Shown here: one piece after another, positions 56,678 to 64,000 of the stretch
Numbering within the stretch: position 1 is the first letter of the stretch
How the letters are laid out: the number at the start of each line of letters is the position of its first letter
Assembly: GCA_020846715.1 (NCBI GenBank)
Contig: JADLDK010000041.1
Span: 59,334-123,333 of the forward strand
Source of the DNA: Armatimonadota bacterium
GTDB taxonomy: Bacteria; Armatimonadota; UBA5829; DSUL01
Direction of reading: 5' to 3'
DNA: 64,000 nucleotides
The notes under the pieces: model-generated
Told to the model about the DNA's origin: nothing
Databases searched by the model: none
Seen by the model: the letters and a program-made list of their open reading frames with translations, nothing else
Position numbers and translations under genes: made by a program

Positions 56678-57556
56678 ATGAGGTATCTCACACTTGCAGC
56701 GGCTGTCGGCGCTGCTGTCGTCCTCGCGGCCGGAGCAGGCCGTGCTGCACAGAATATTCCTGGCAGCGCTGACGACTTTGAGAGCTATGCTGTGGGAACA
56801 CAGTTCAATACCGGATCGCCAACCGCCAATGACACGTGGGGCGACTCCAACACCTACGCAGCCGGCTACAGAACGAACACAGTGGAAGTGTATCCGCTCG
56901 GCGGAAATCCGAACAACCAGGTCAATCATACAATTGATCTGAACCAGCCAGGCAACCTCACCAAAAACACGCACCTGCGCACGGACTTTTTCGAAGTCCA
57001 CAGCGGCACCACGAGCGGTGCGTACGATGTCAGCTTCGATTTCCGCCCGATGAGAGGCGCAGTGAAGGCTGTGCTGACGCGCGGTGGAAGCTGGACAAGC
57101 GGCACGGACTGGGTTGCGGCTCTGGCCTTCGACACGCCAACCAGCACGTTCTTCCCTGGAATGAGCCACAGCGGCAACAACCTCGGCTACCAGCAGCAGA
57201 CGGTTGCAGGCAACAACAAACAGCCCTACGTGGACGCTGGAGCGACCTACACGCCTGGCGATTGGTACAGCGTGCTGATGCACGTTGACGTTGACAACTT
57301 CACGTACAGTGTGGCAATCGGCCCCTACGGCGGCCCGCTGACGCCTATACTGACTGACATGCCCTGGATTGTCGCAACCGCCACCGGTCTGCACCCATCT
57401 ACGTTCGGAGGCCTGTACTTCGCTACGTCCAACGTGAAAGAAGAAGAAGGCGAGTTCATGCTGGATAACGTAAGAGTGGTCCCTGAGCCTTCCTCAGTTC
57501 TGGCGATGGCAGCCGGTCTGGGAGGATTGCTGCCAATCATGCTTCGCCGAAAGTAA
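56678..57556 (+). CDS. Secreted PEP-CTERM protein with lectin-like domain
   Basis: 292 aa, signal peptide rich in alanine (LAAAVGAAVVLAAGAGRA). The body resembles the N-terminal jelly roll of the 54757-56388 product (DDFESYAVGTQF, DWYSVLMHVDVDNFTYSVAI, GEFMLDNVRVV). It ends VVPEPSSVLAMAAGLGGLLP then RRK, a textbook PEP-CTERM sorting signal. AGAAGGAGAGA precedes the ATG. It is single, with its own promoter, operator and terminator, and is probably exported and anchored by exosortase. Confidence 0.85.
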   Translation: MRYLTLAAAVGAAVVLAAGAGRAAQNIPGSADDFESYAVGTQFNTGSPTANDTWGDSNTYAAGYRTNTVEVYPLGGNPNNQVNHTIDLNQPGNLTKNTHLRTDFFEVHSGTTSGAYDVSFDFRPMRGAVKAVLTRGGSWTSGTDWVAALAFDTPTSTFFPGMSHSGNNLGYQQQTVAGNNKQPYVDAGATYTPGDWYSVLMHVDVDNFTYSVAIGPYGGPLTPILTDMPWIVATATGLHPSTFGGLYFATSNVKEEEGEFMLDNVRVVPEPSSVLAMAAGLGGLLPIMLRRK

Positions 57557-57585
57557 AAGCGCACCACAAGCAAACAGCAACTCCA

Positions 57586-57617
57586 GAGCTCTCCGTTCCT
57601 CGGAGGGCTCTTTTTTT
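57586..57617 (+). terminator. Rho-independent terminator after the 56678 gene
   Basis: GAGCTCTCCG pairs with CGGAGGGCTC (one G-U pair) over TTCCT, then seven T residues. Confidence 0.9.
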
Positions 57618-57679
57618 ATACAGGGACTCCGGCGAGGGCCCGAGCGCTGAACAAAAGGCTTGCCGCCCGGGGGTATGGG

Positions 57680-58756
57680 TCACGCGGTTTCCCGGCGAAC
57701 GTATTCCGGAGTAACGACTACTTTGGAGCCACGCAGATCTTCCCCGCGTACCATTCGCAGCACCAGTTCTACGGCGTGACTGCCCATCAGATCGTGGCGC
57801 AGATCCAGAGTTGATATCTGGTAGTAGTCATCCGCGCAGATGGGAAGCCCGGAACAGCCGACCACAGCTATATCGTCAGGAACTGACACACCGAGAGACC
57901 TCAGATGGATGAGCGCGGCAAGCGCGGAACGGTCGTAAGCGCAGAGAATTGCTTCGGGACGCTTCGGCTGCTGAAGTAGATCGTCAATGATAAGCTCAAC
58001 AGTGGGTTTGGTGGGAGGATCGGCCGGGCCTTCCTGGGTATAGGTGAGATTACTCTCGGGAATGCCAGCCTCGCGCGCAGCGCTTTCGAAAGCTGCGCAA
58101 AAATGAACGTCCCGGTACACCTTCGCGGCGTGCGTAATCAGGCAGAAACGCCGGCGTCCATCAGCCACCAGAGAGTTCACTACACTCCTGACTCCTTCGT
58201 CATAGTCCGGGACCACACATGGGACATCAGCCACCTGCCGATCCAGCGTCACGATCGGAAGCGGCTCGTCGAAGCTGGCGCGCAGACGCTCAGCTTCCAC
58301 GTAAGAATCCCACACAATCATCCCATCCACTTCTCGACTGCGAACCGGCACTGCAAAATAGGTGCCCACGTCTTCGCCGGTCTCGTGGCGCTCGTGCGTT
58401 GTGTAAACAGACAGGCGGTGACCGCTCTTCTCTGCCGCTTTGAAAACAGCGCGCATGACAGTTGCGGCCGCCTGCCGATAGTCCGTGACAATGGAAATAT
58501 CGTAAAACGCCAGGCCCAGAGTGCGCGAGCGCTGTGACGCCAGTCTTCGCGCAGCATCGTTGGGGCTGTAGTTCAGCTCTCGCGCGGCATCCATAACGCG
58601 CTGCCTGGTCCGTTCGGGCAATCCGGCGTCAATTCCATTCAGCACGAAAGACACTGTGGTCTGCGAGACGCCGGCGCGCCGCGCTACGTCCGTCATGGTA
58701 GCCTGCCTGATTTTGTTCAATCTTCGCGACCCCGCACTTTGAATGTTCGCTCCCAT
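57680..58756 (-). CDS. LacI-family transcriptional regulator
   Basis: 358 aa with an 18-residue extension before the DNA-binding head. Helix-turn-helix TMTDVARRAGVSQTTVSFVLNG (about 20-41) and hinge YSPNDAARRLASQRSRT are typical of LacI/GalR proteins; the rest is a periplasmic-binding-protein-like effector domain (DVPCVVPDYDEGVRSV, PDDIAVVGCSG). It should bind a pseudo-palindrome with a central CG. Such sites (TAATACGTTTCA type) flank it at 56464, 56594 and 58821, and also occur at 7675 and 18894. Effector unknown, probably a sugar. AAGAGG precedes the ATG. Confidence 0.93.
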   Translation of the reverse strand: MGANIQSAGSRRLNKIRQATMTDVARRAGVSQTTVSFVLNGIDAGLPERTRQRVMDAARELNYSPNDAARRLASQRSRTLGLAFYDISIVTDYRQAAATVMRAVFKAAEKSGHRLSVYTTHERHETGEDVGTYFAVPVRSREVDGMIVWDSYVEAERLRASFDEPLPIVTLDRQVADVPCVVPDYDEGVRSVVNSLVADGRRRFCLITHAAKVYRDVHFCAAFESAAREAGIPESNLTYTQEGPADPPTKPTVELIIDDLLQQPKRPEAILCAYDRSALAALIHLRSLGVSVPDDIAVVGCSGLPICADDYYQISTLDLRHDLMGSHAVELVLRMVRGEDLRGSKVVVTPEYVRRETA

Positions 58757-58820
58757 AATACCTCTTGTCGCCCGCTAAAATAAAGTCAGCAGACAAACTA
58801 ATAATAACACGATAAATTAC

Positions 58821-58832
58821 TAATACGTTTCA
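58821..58832. promoter_or_regulatory. Putative LacI-family operator, site 5
   Basis: TAATACGTTTCA, the consensus form. It lies 65 bp before the divergent LacI gene and 9 bp upstream of the -35 of the prepilin promoter, so it may control both. Confidence 0.55.
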
Positions 58833-58841
58833 GAAAAACTA

Positions 58842-58869
58842 TTGACAGGGTGTTTTTGGGCCGTATAAT
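58842..58869 (+). promoter_or_regulatory. Strong sigma70-like promoter for the 58956 prepilin gene
   Basis: TTGACA, 16 bp, TATAAT: both hexamers are perfect consensus, the best promoter in the window. The transcript would have a leader of about 80 nt. Confidence 0.75.
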
Positions 58870-58955
58870 AGATATAGGCAGGTACGGGAATCAGAAGTCC
58901 GAAGACCTGAAAGACTGTCGTCCTGAAGCGGAATCGCAGAGTGAGCGAGGGAAAT

Positions 58956-59759
58956 ATGCGCTATATCAAAGGTGATAAAAATCAGCGGGATGCCGGAAGC
59001 TGCGCTCGAGCGCGGTCCGTGAGTTCTGGCTTCACGCTCATCGAGCTGCTGGTCGTCATCGCGATCATCGCTATTCTTGCCGCCATCCTGTTCCCCATTT
59101 TCGCCCAGGCCAAAAAGCAGGCGCAGATAAGCGCGTGTCAGAGCAGCCTGAAGCAGCTTGGCCTCGGGATAAAAATGTACGCTGACGACAACGGTGGGAC
59201 ATTGATGCGCTACGAGAATCGGCGCCCGATGCCCAACCGTCTAATGTGGTTCAACTTTATTAACCCTTACCTCAAGGAAGACAAGATTTACCGGTGCCCA
59301 TGCCTGCCGGACGCCAAAACTACTGCGGCGAATGTGCCGGAGCAGAACCGGACCTACGGCTACGGTCTGAACATCAACCTGTGCCGATCCGCTGACCCGC
59401 CGTCTATCCCACTGCCTGCAAACAAGACGTTCATCAAGATTGACTCTGTCGAGCGTCCTGCAGCGACACTGATGTTGTGTGACGCCTACACACTGGAGGC
59501 GAGAAACGGCGCCTACGTGGAAGTCGGATTTCCCGTGGCTTACGGAGTCAACAACAATCAGGGCAACAAACTTCCCTATTTGCTGGATGGGAACGTCGGT
59601 AGCAGAACCCGGCATGGCGGGCGGGTGAGCGTGCTGTATGTTGATGGCCACGTGCGCACGCTTCCCTACGCGTACGTCAACCAGCCTTATCAGACGTTAG
59701 CCCAATCCAAAAACGACGACATCTGGGGAGATTTTGACACCTATCTGAACCCGCGCTAA
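58956..59759 (+). CDS. Type II secretion/pilin-like prepilin, H-X9-DG family
   Basis: 267 aa from the ATG at 58956 (GCGAGGG five bases upstream; GTG 58941 is less likely). The leader ends in SSG, followed by [18 protein letters not shown]; the glutamate is at mature position 5. The C-terminal part has [15 protein letters not shown], exactly H-x9-DG. Same family as the 8749-9594 product but next to the LacI gene and driven by a consensus promoter, so probably abundant. Role inside a pseudopilus or pilus unknown. Confidence 0.93.
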   Translation: MRYIKGDKNQRDAGSCARARSVSSGFTLIELLVVIAIIAILAAILFPIFAQAKKQAQISACQSSLKQLGLGIKMYADDNGGTLMRYENRRPMPNRLMWFNFINPYLKEDKIYRCPCLPDAKTTAANVPEQNRTYGYGLNINLCRSADPPSIPLPANKTFIKIDSVERPAATLMLCDAYTLEARNGAYVEVGFPVAYGVNNNQGNKLPYLLDGNVGSRTRHGGRVSVLYVDGHVRTLPYAYVNQPYQTLAQSKNDDIWGDFDTYLNPR

Positions 59760-59772
59760 CTCAGTGCACTGA

Positions 59773-59859
59773 CGGAGAGGGCGAGATTCGAACTCGCGGT
59801 ACGCAGAAGCGCACAACAGTTTTCGAGACTGCCTCCTTAAACCACTCGGACACCTCTCC
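59773..59859 (-). tRNA. tRNA-Ser (anticodon CGA)
   Basis: 87 nt cloverleaf on the minus strand: acceptor GGAGAGG/CCTCTCC, D-arm with GAGTGGTTTAA loop, anticodon stem GCAGT/ACTGT with loop CTCGAAA (CGA, reads UCG), long variable arm as required for serine, and T-arm GCGAG-TTCGAAT-CTCGC. Discriminator G; CCA is not encoded. A 12-bp palindrome TCAGTGCACTGA (59761-59772) lies directly 3'. Its 5' half is the template for the upstream 90-bp array. Confidence 0.95.
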
Positions 59860-60330
59860 GTATTCAGTTTCTCAAGCACTTAGCTTTGCAGGCAAGGAGA
59901 GCGTGCTCGGCGGAGGTTATGCCTCCTTAAACCACTCGGACACCTCTCCGTATTCAGTTTCTAGAGCACTTAGCTTTGCAGGCAAGGAGAGCGTGCTCGG
60001 CGGAGGTTATGCCTCCTTAAACCACTCGGACACCTCTCCGTATTCAGTTTCTCAAGCGCTTAGCTTTGCAGGCAAGGAGAGCGTGCTCGGCGGAGGTTAT
60101 GCCTCCTTAAACCACTCGGACACCTCTCCGTATTCAGTTTCTCAAGCGCTTAGCTTTGCGAGGAAAGAAAGCGTGTGCGGCGGAGGTTACGCCTCCTTAA
60201 ACCACTCGGACACCTCTCCGTATTCAGTTTCTCAAGCACTTAGCTTTGCAAGCAAGGAGAGCGTGTTCGGCGGAGGTTACGCCTCCTTAAACCACTCGGA
60301 CACCTCTCCGTATTCAGTTTCCGAAACGCT
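59831..60330 (-). repeat. Tandem 90-bp array carrying the 5' half of tRNA-Ser(CGA)
   Basis: Six copies of a 40-bp block begin at 59831, 59921, 60011, 60101, 60191 and 60281. The first 30 bp of each equal the tRNA-Ser 5' half (acceptor 5' strand, D-arm, start of the anticodon stem) plus one flanking base; the other 10 bp are TATTCAGTTT. The first copy is the real tRNA gene. The 40-bp block is identical in all six, while the remaining 50 bp of each unit carries several substitutions, mostly in the fourth. In each extra copy the anticodon arm is replaced by a GGAGG/CCTCC hairpin with a five-base loop. The open frame through it (30 codons per period) is an artefact. Confidence 0.95.
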
Positions 60331-60419
60331 TGGGCCTCGCGAACCTCCGTTAGCCGGAAAGCTGGGGAGGAACTACCTGCCGGCACTCAAGGCTGGAAAC
60401 GTCGCGCATAAAGCGGGCT

Positions 60420-60492
60420 CGCCCTCGGAGGGAATCGAACCCCCGACGCCCTCCTTAGGACGGAGGCGCTCTGTCCACTGAGCTACGAGGGC
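60420..60492 (-). tRNA. tRNA-Arg (anticodon CCT)
   Basis: 73 nt with acceptor GCCCTCG/CGAGGGC, anticodon stem CCTCC/GGAGG and loop GTCCTAA (CCT, reads AGG), T-arm GGGGG-TTCGATT-CCCTC, discriminator G. CCA not encoded. Lies upstream of the Ser array on the same strand. Confidence 0.94.
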
Positions 60493-60572
60493 AAGGCGCC
60501 CAGGATGCAGGAAGCCCGAGCTTGTTGAGGACGACGCTGAAGCAACCAGCAGCCTGACAGGACACATTCAAA

Positions 60573-60648
60573 TGGCGCGCCCGGAGGGATTTGAACCCCC
60601 GACTTCAAGGTCCGCAACCTTGCGCTCTATCCCCTGAGCTACGGGCGC
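60573..60648 (-). tRNA. tRNA-Arg (anticodon GCG)
   Basis: 73 nt plus encoded CCA: acceptor GCGCCCG/CGGGCGC, anticodon stem CAAGG/CCTTG, loop TTGCGGA giving anticodon GCG (reads CGC), T-arm GGGGG-TTCAAAT-CCCTC, discriminator G. Most bacteria read CGC with an ACG anticodon deaminated to inosine, so GCG is unusual. The only one of the three tRNAs here with a templated CCA. Confidence 0.92.
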
Positions 60649-60766
60649 ACACACAGGCCGCCGCGTTACCTGCGGGGCACGAGGGAGTATAGCACTGCGA
60701 ATCTACCCTGTCAAACGCTCAAAGCAGGAAAATCACGCACGTACAAGCTGACACTCGCCGGCGCCA

Positions 60767-61480
60767 TCAGACGAAAAATTCTTCCCGGTTCGGGCGCAGA
60801 TCCAGCTCCAGCGTCCATGCGCGCGCATCCTGCTGCGAGAGCTCCCAGTACGCCTGCGCCATCGCGTCCGGATCCAGCAGCACATCGCTTTCCCACTCGG
60901 GGTTGTGTTTGCGGTAGCGCGGGGTGTTGATCACGCCGTCTACGATAATGTGAGCCACATGAATCCCCTGGGGCCACAGTTCACGCGCCAGCGACTGCGC
61001 CATCCCGCGCACGGCAAACTTTGCGCTGCTGAACGCCATCGCGCGCCCGCCACGCACTGAAGAGGTTGCGCCGGTGAACAGAATGCAGCCTTTGCCGTCA
61101 GCCAGCATGTCCGCCACGGCCTCTTTCGCACACAGAAAGCTGCCGTAGCACGCAATGCGCCACGAAGTCTCAAAATCCTCAGGGCTGGTGTTGGCCAGTC
61201 CGTCTCCGAGGGAGCTGCTGGCGTGGTTGATGAGGATGTCCACTGCCCCGAGCTCCGCGCGAACCCGCCGGAATGCCTCAACGACGTCCTCCTGCTTTGA
61301 CACATCCGCTGCGATCGCCAGAGCGCGCCCGCCCTTTGACGCAATCTGAGCGGCGAGTTCCTCTGTCACCTCTGTGGAACGCGCGAGCATCGCCACCTGA
61401 CAGCCGTTGGACGCAAACTTGTGCGCCAGCGACGCTCCCAGACCTGGCCCCACTCCGGTTATCACTACTGTATCAGCCAT
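60767..61480 (-). CDS. SDR-family oxidoreductase with Phe in place of catalytic Tyr
   Basis: 237 aa from the ATG at 61480 (GGAGG six bases upstream). TGVGPGLG (8-15) is the dinucleotide-binding glycine motif; ILINHASSS is the NNAG-equivalent. The normal Y-x3-K is F150-SSA-K154, with serines 140-141 in place. A subgroup of SDR proteins with FxxxK and the following ALAQSLARELxPxGIHVAH-like helix exists, so this is probably a family trait, not a mutation. Catalysis by the usual Tyr proton relay would not work; reaction unknown. Stand-alone gene. Confidence 0.85.
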   Translation of the reverse strand: MADTVVITGVGPGLGASLAHKFASNGCQVAMLARSTEVTEELAAQIASKGGRALAIAADVSKQEDVVEAFRRVRAELGAVDILINHASSSLGDGLANTSPEDFETSWRIACYGSFLCAKEAVADMLADGKGCILFTGATSSVRGGRAMAFSSAKFAVRGMAQSLARELWPQGIHVAHIIVDGVINTPRYRKHNPEWESDVLLDPDAMAQAYWELSQQDARAWTLELDLRPNREEFFV

Positions 61481-61653
61481 TGATTCCTCCACCGAGATTA
61501 TAGCCCTGCCGTAAACCTCCTAACCTGCGACGAACCCATTCATGCCATGAGCAAATTGGCAATCCCCTCAACATGGAATGTCTCCAAGACATACGCCGGC
61601 TATTGTTACTGCGGTTGTTTTTAGCTATTCTCATGCCGCCCAGCGTGTTATGA

Positions 61654-61962
61654 TGGCGCTACATCAGTGGTGTTGTGACGGCGGTGGATGGGGCCAAGGA
61701 CTGGGTCTATGTGGACGACGGAAGCGGGCTGATGGATGGATCCGGCCCGTCTGGAAACCAGTACGTGGGTCTCCGGGTAGCCTGCCGCACCCTGAGCTTG
61801 CCGGCTGTAGGTCAGACTGTGACGATAACAGGCGTTGTCCGCAAAGATACACTCACGCTCAGCGCGCCAGCCATAGTCAACGGGGTTATGAAGCCGCAGG
61901 GCGCCCAGCTTCTGGTACCCACTCTATACCCGCGCACGCAGGCAGACATCCAGATTCAGTAG
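61654..61962 (+). pseudogene. Remnant of an OB-fold-like 'DDGSG' protein (C-terminal domain only)
   Basis: The frame from the in-frame stop at 61651 reads YISGVVTAVDGAKDWVYVDD then GSGLMDG, clearly the middle of the domain seen at the C-terminus of the 54757-56388 product (FFYIDDGSGVIDG), and ends QADIQIQ. No start codon or signal peptide precedes the domain: it enters in mid-strand, and the first possible start (GTG 61675) is inside the fold. No upstream part was found in other frames. A decayed or truncated gene is the simplest view; a short 95-aa protein is less likely. Confidence 0.55.
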
Positions 61963-62075
61963 CGGCACGCGTCAAGCGAACCAAGGCGACTCCAGCGCTT
62001 CGGGAATCAGCGTAGCTGGAGCACAAAACGCGTAAGCAGTCTGGGATTTTCAGGGCATCAAAAGCAGCCGGCAGG

Positions 62076-62104
62076 TTGACCTGTCCGGTGTCACGTGTTA
62101 GCAT
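62076..62104 (+). promoter_or_regulatory. Candidate promoter for the 62206 PEP-CTERM gene
   Basis: TTGACC, 17 bp, TAGCAT (5/6 and 4/6 matches), about 95 bp before the start codon. Confidence 0.5.
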
Positions 62105-62205
62105 AGAGCAAGACCTCTCGTAGATCTGAGACAACTCAGACGCCCACGCGTTCGCTCAATTTCTTTCATCTACTGCGAACGGTGTGGGAGAGGAAGGAGA
62201 AAAAG

Positions 62206-62805
62206 ATGAAAACAGTTCTGTCTGTACTGGCCGCGCTTGCACTGGCTTCAAGCGCACACGCCACAAACCTGGTCACGAATGGCGACTTCTCATCCAACCT
62301 GAGCGGCTGGACCACCACCGGCGTTGTTCAGGTATTCACTGCCGCAAACCCCAACCGAATGGATCTGCCAGCGTCGCCAAGCGGATGGCCCGCTGTGGGA
62401 CGCGTGTCCAGTTATCTGGCGAGCACCAGTCACATAACGCAGAGCATCAATTTCACGGGACAGGGGACGCTCTCCGGTGAGCTCTGGGCAGCAGGTCACG
62501 GTTCAGCAGGCGTTGGCGCCGTCTCGGCCACCGTCCTGTGGAATGGCAGTGTCGTAGGGAGTCTGTCGCAAGTTCCTGATCCTGTAAAATGGGAGATGGA
62601 CTACGTTTGGACCACTTTCAGCGGCACAGTAATCGGGACGGGCGCCAACACTCTCCAGGTGAACTTTGTCGTGCCGTCCGTTGAGACGGCCTGGTCGGCT
62701 GTTGACAACCTCAACCTCGTAGTGGTACCGGAGCCAGGCAGCATGATCGCTCTGGCCACAGGTCTTCTGGGCTTTGCGGGCTGCGCGTTTCGCGTCAAGA
62801 AGTAA
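62206..62805 (+). CDS. Secreted PEP-CTERM protein
   Basis: 199 aa from the ATG at 62206 (AAGGAGA eight bases upstream). Signal peptide MKTVLSVLAALALASSAHA, then TNLVTNGDFSSNLSGWTTTG, the start of a CBM4/9-like jelly roll. The end, VVVPEPGSMIALATGLLGFAG followed by RVKK, is a PEP-CTERM exosortase signal. Single gene with promoter and terminator. Likely a small exported sugar- or surface-binding protein; function unknown. Confidence 0.85.
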   Translation: MKTVLSVLAALALASSAHATNLVTNGDFSSNLSGWTTTGVVQVFTAANPNRMDLPASPSGWPAVGRVSSYLASTSHITQSINFTGQGTLSGELWAAGHGSAGVGAVSATVLWNGSVVGSLSQVPDPVKWEMDYVWTTFSGTVIGTGANTLQVNFVVPSVETAWSAVDNLNLVVVPEPGSMIALATGLLGFAGCAFRVKK

Positions 62806-62835
62806 GAGTCCGAAGTCAGCATAGAGAATAATCCT

Positions 62836-62872
62836 GACAGCCTCGCCTCCGGGCGGGGCTGTCGTTTTTTTT
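62836..62872 (+). terminator. Rho-independent terminator after the 62206 gene
   Basis: GACAGCCTCGCC pairs with GGCGGGGCTGTC (12 pairs with one T-G) over TCCG, then G and eight T residues. Confidence 0.93.
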
Positions 62873-63017
62873 GCTGGCTCTAATGTTACGAGTTACGGGT
62901 TAGAACGGACATACGCGGCATCATCCTCGAAGTTCTCTATCTTCTACTGATGAAGAGGAGACCTGATGTCATCTACTGGGTGAAGAGAGGACTGCGAAGA
63001 TCAGCGAGCCAGCAGTC

Positions 63018-63887
63018 TCATCCCTTCAGGCCCGTCATGGCGATCCCCTGAATGAATGTCTTCTGCGTGAAGAAGAAGAGGACGACGATGGGGAGAGTCA
63101 CCAGAGTGGAGACGGCCATCAGGTAGTGCCAGTACGTTCCGTACTGCCCCTGGAACATGGACAGCCCGAGCGACAGCGTGTAGTGATCTTCGTTGATGAG
63201 GTAGATGAGCGGCCCGACAAAGTCATTCCACGCGCCTATAAAGGCGAAAAGCCCGACCGTGGCAAGCGCCGGGCGCGCCAGCGGCATAATGATGCGCCAG
63301 TAGATGCCAAACTCGTTGGCGCCGTCAATGCGCGCTGCTTCGCTGAGGTCTTTCGGGATGCCCAGGAAGAACCCTCGCAGCAGATACACGTAGAACGCGC
63401 TGAGGAAAAACGACGGTACGATCAGCGGCTTGAACGTATCAATCCAGCCAAGCATCACAAACAACTTGAACAGCGGCACCATCACCACCTGAAAGGGCAG
63501 CATCATGGTGCTGATGAGGGCGATGAACAGAATGCGCCGCCCGGGCCATTCGATGCGGGTGAGACCATAGGCTACAAGCGAGCTTGAGAAGATGGAGCCG
63601 ATGGTGGAAAGGACGGCGACTTCCAGGGTGTTGCGCAGATACAGCGGAAAGGGCCGGAAGCGCCAGCCTTCAGAGAAGTTGCTCCACACGAACGGATGGG
63701 GAATCCACTGGATGGGATAAGCCATGAGCTGATCCGGCTTTTTGAGGGCTGAGGTGACCAGCCAGAAAAACGGCGCTGCGAAGACGACTGAGAGAAAGAC
63801 GAGCAGCGCAAGGACGAGCAGACGGCCTCCTTTGCCCGGCGCAAGGGGATCGCGGAGTGTCTCGGGATTTGACGGCGCGCTTTTCAC
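63018..63887 (-). CDS. CUT1 sugar ABC transporter permease (MalG/LacG-like)
   Basis: 289 aa from a GTG at 63887; the open frame to 63977 overlaps the end of the upstream permease and is less likely. Six membrane spans; TSALKKPDQLMAYPIQWIP and the EAA motif DLSEAARIDGANEFGIYW (cytosolic coupling loop to the ATPase) are typical. Ends with KTFIQGIAMTGLKG. Unlike the MalG at 18984 it has a normal short first loop, so the window carries two distinct importers. Partner permease gene lies immediately upstream. Confidence 0.94.
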   Translation of the reverse strand: MKSAPSNPETLRDPLAPGKGGRLLVLALLVFLSVVFAAPFFWLVTSALKKPDQLMAYPIQWIPHPFVWSNFSEGWRFRPFPLYLRNTLEVAVLSTIGSIFSSSLVAYGLTRIEWPGRRILFIALISTMMLPFQVVMVPLFKLFVMLGWIDTFKPLIVPSFFLSAFYVYLLRGFFLGIPKDLSEAARIDGANEFGIYWRIIMPLARPALATVGLFAFIGAWNDFVGPLIYLINEDHYTLSLGLSMFQGQYGTYWHYLMAVSTLVTLPIVVLFFFTQKTFIQGIAMTGLKG

Positions 63888-63912
63888 GAATTCAGGTCCG
63901 CCAGAAAAGGTC

Positions 63913-63999
63913 TCATGCTTCCACCGTGCTCTCGGCAAAGCGTCCGGTCGCGCGGAAGAACAACAGCGTCCCCACAAAAATCAGCGCAAACAGCACCCA
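63913..63999 (-). CDS. Sugar ABC transporter permease, C-terminal end (runs off the window)
   Basis: Only 28 codons plus stop are visible: a hydrophobic span WVLFALIFVGTLLFFRATG and a short polar tail. Position 25 bp before the MalG-like gene and a final span of this kind fit the end of a MalF-type permease (CUT1 operons are usually binding protein, malF, malG). Identification rests on context. Confidence 0.6.
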   Translation of the reverse strand, partial: WVLFALIFVGTLLFFRATGRFAESTVEA

Positions 64000-64000
64000 G

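Noticed and set aside
59831..60330. CRISPR array
   Set aside because: Units are 90 bp with near-identical 'spacers', and the repeat is part of a tRNA gene. No cas genes are present.
59903..60481. 192-codon open frame with repeating protein sequence
   Set aside because: It exists only because the 90-bp DNA repeat is a multiple of three; it runs antisense through tRNA-derived sequence and into tRNA-Arg and has no start context.
59773..60648. tRNA-linked integration site of a mobile element
   Set aside because: The duplicated part is the tRNA 5' half, copies are adjacent with no element between them, and no integrase or transposase gene was seen in the window.

Overview
The window is bacterial, moderately GC-rich and densely coded. 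Three traits fit an uncultured Armatimonadota-like lineage: type II prepilins with the H-X9-DG C-terminus, PEP-CTERM secreted proteins, and many secreted glycan-active proteins with LacI and CUT1 ABC systems. Planctomycetota, Lentisphaerota and Verrucomicrobiota share several of these traits, so the phylum is an inference. Promoters, where visible, look sigma70-like (TTGACN, 16-17 bp, TANNNT).

Layout. 1-1.6 kb: end of a HAD hydrolase and a LarA-type nickel-pincer racemase homologue. 1.7-15.9 kb: carbohydrate region (clan GH-A hydrolase, Kef-type antiporter, second hydrolase, Gfo/Idh/MocA oxidoreductase, H-X9-DG prepilin coupled to a giant GH42-like protein, alpha/beta hydrolase, oligogalacturonate-lyase-like propeller). 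15.9-23.3 kb: an unusual sugar importer made of a binding-protein/MalF fusion and a MalG with a very large extracytoplasmic insert, followed by a large secreted GH-like protein. 23.5-28.5 kb: glycine cleavage operon gcvT-gcvH-gcvPA-gcvPB plus a lipoyl/octanoyl transferase. 28.7-37.4 kb: DUF2339 membrane protein, a tandem pair of beta-helix proteins and a sialate O-acetylesterase-like enzyme. 37.5-43.0 kb: secreted proteins of mostly unknown function (paralogous pair, duplicated-domain protein, cohesin-like proteins). 43.2-54.6 kb: molybdenum cofactor island (moaD, moaE, moaA, rhodanese, moaC-mogA fusion, mobA, moeA, TauE-type transporter) ending in an FdhF/YdeP-like oxidoreductase and fdhD, with one secreted GH-like gene inside. 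54.8-62.9 kb: EF-hand/OB-fold secreted protein, PEP-CTERM proteins, a LacI regulator, a second H-X9-DG prepilin, and three tRNA genes with a striking tandem array. 63.0-64.0 kb: a second CUT1 permease pair.

How it works together. Secreted hydrolases, esterase, beta-helix proteins and two CUT1 importers point to breakdown and uptake of complex (probably pectin- or acetyl-decorated) glycans. Five near-identical palindromic sites of the form TAATACGTTTCA lie in front of several of these genes and beside the LacI gene, suggesting one regulon. No sugar-ABC ATPase is present, so the importers must use one encoded elsewhere.

Most unusual points: (1) six invariant copies of the 5' half of tRNA-Ser(CGA) in a 90-bp tandem array directly upstream of that tRNA; (2) a MalG permease with three ~67-residue modules inserted outside the membrane, paired with a binding-protein/MalF fusion; (3) a family of OB-fold-like 'DDGSG' domains spread over at least four secreted genes, one a remnant.
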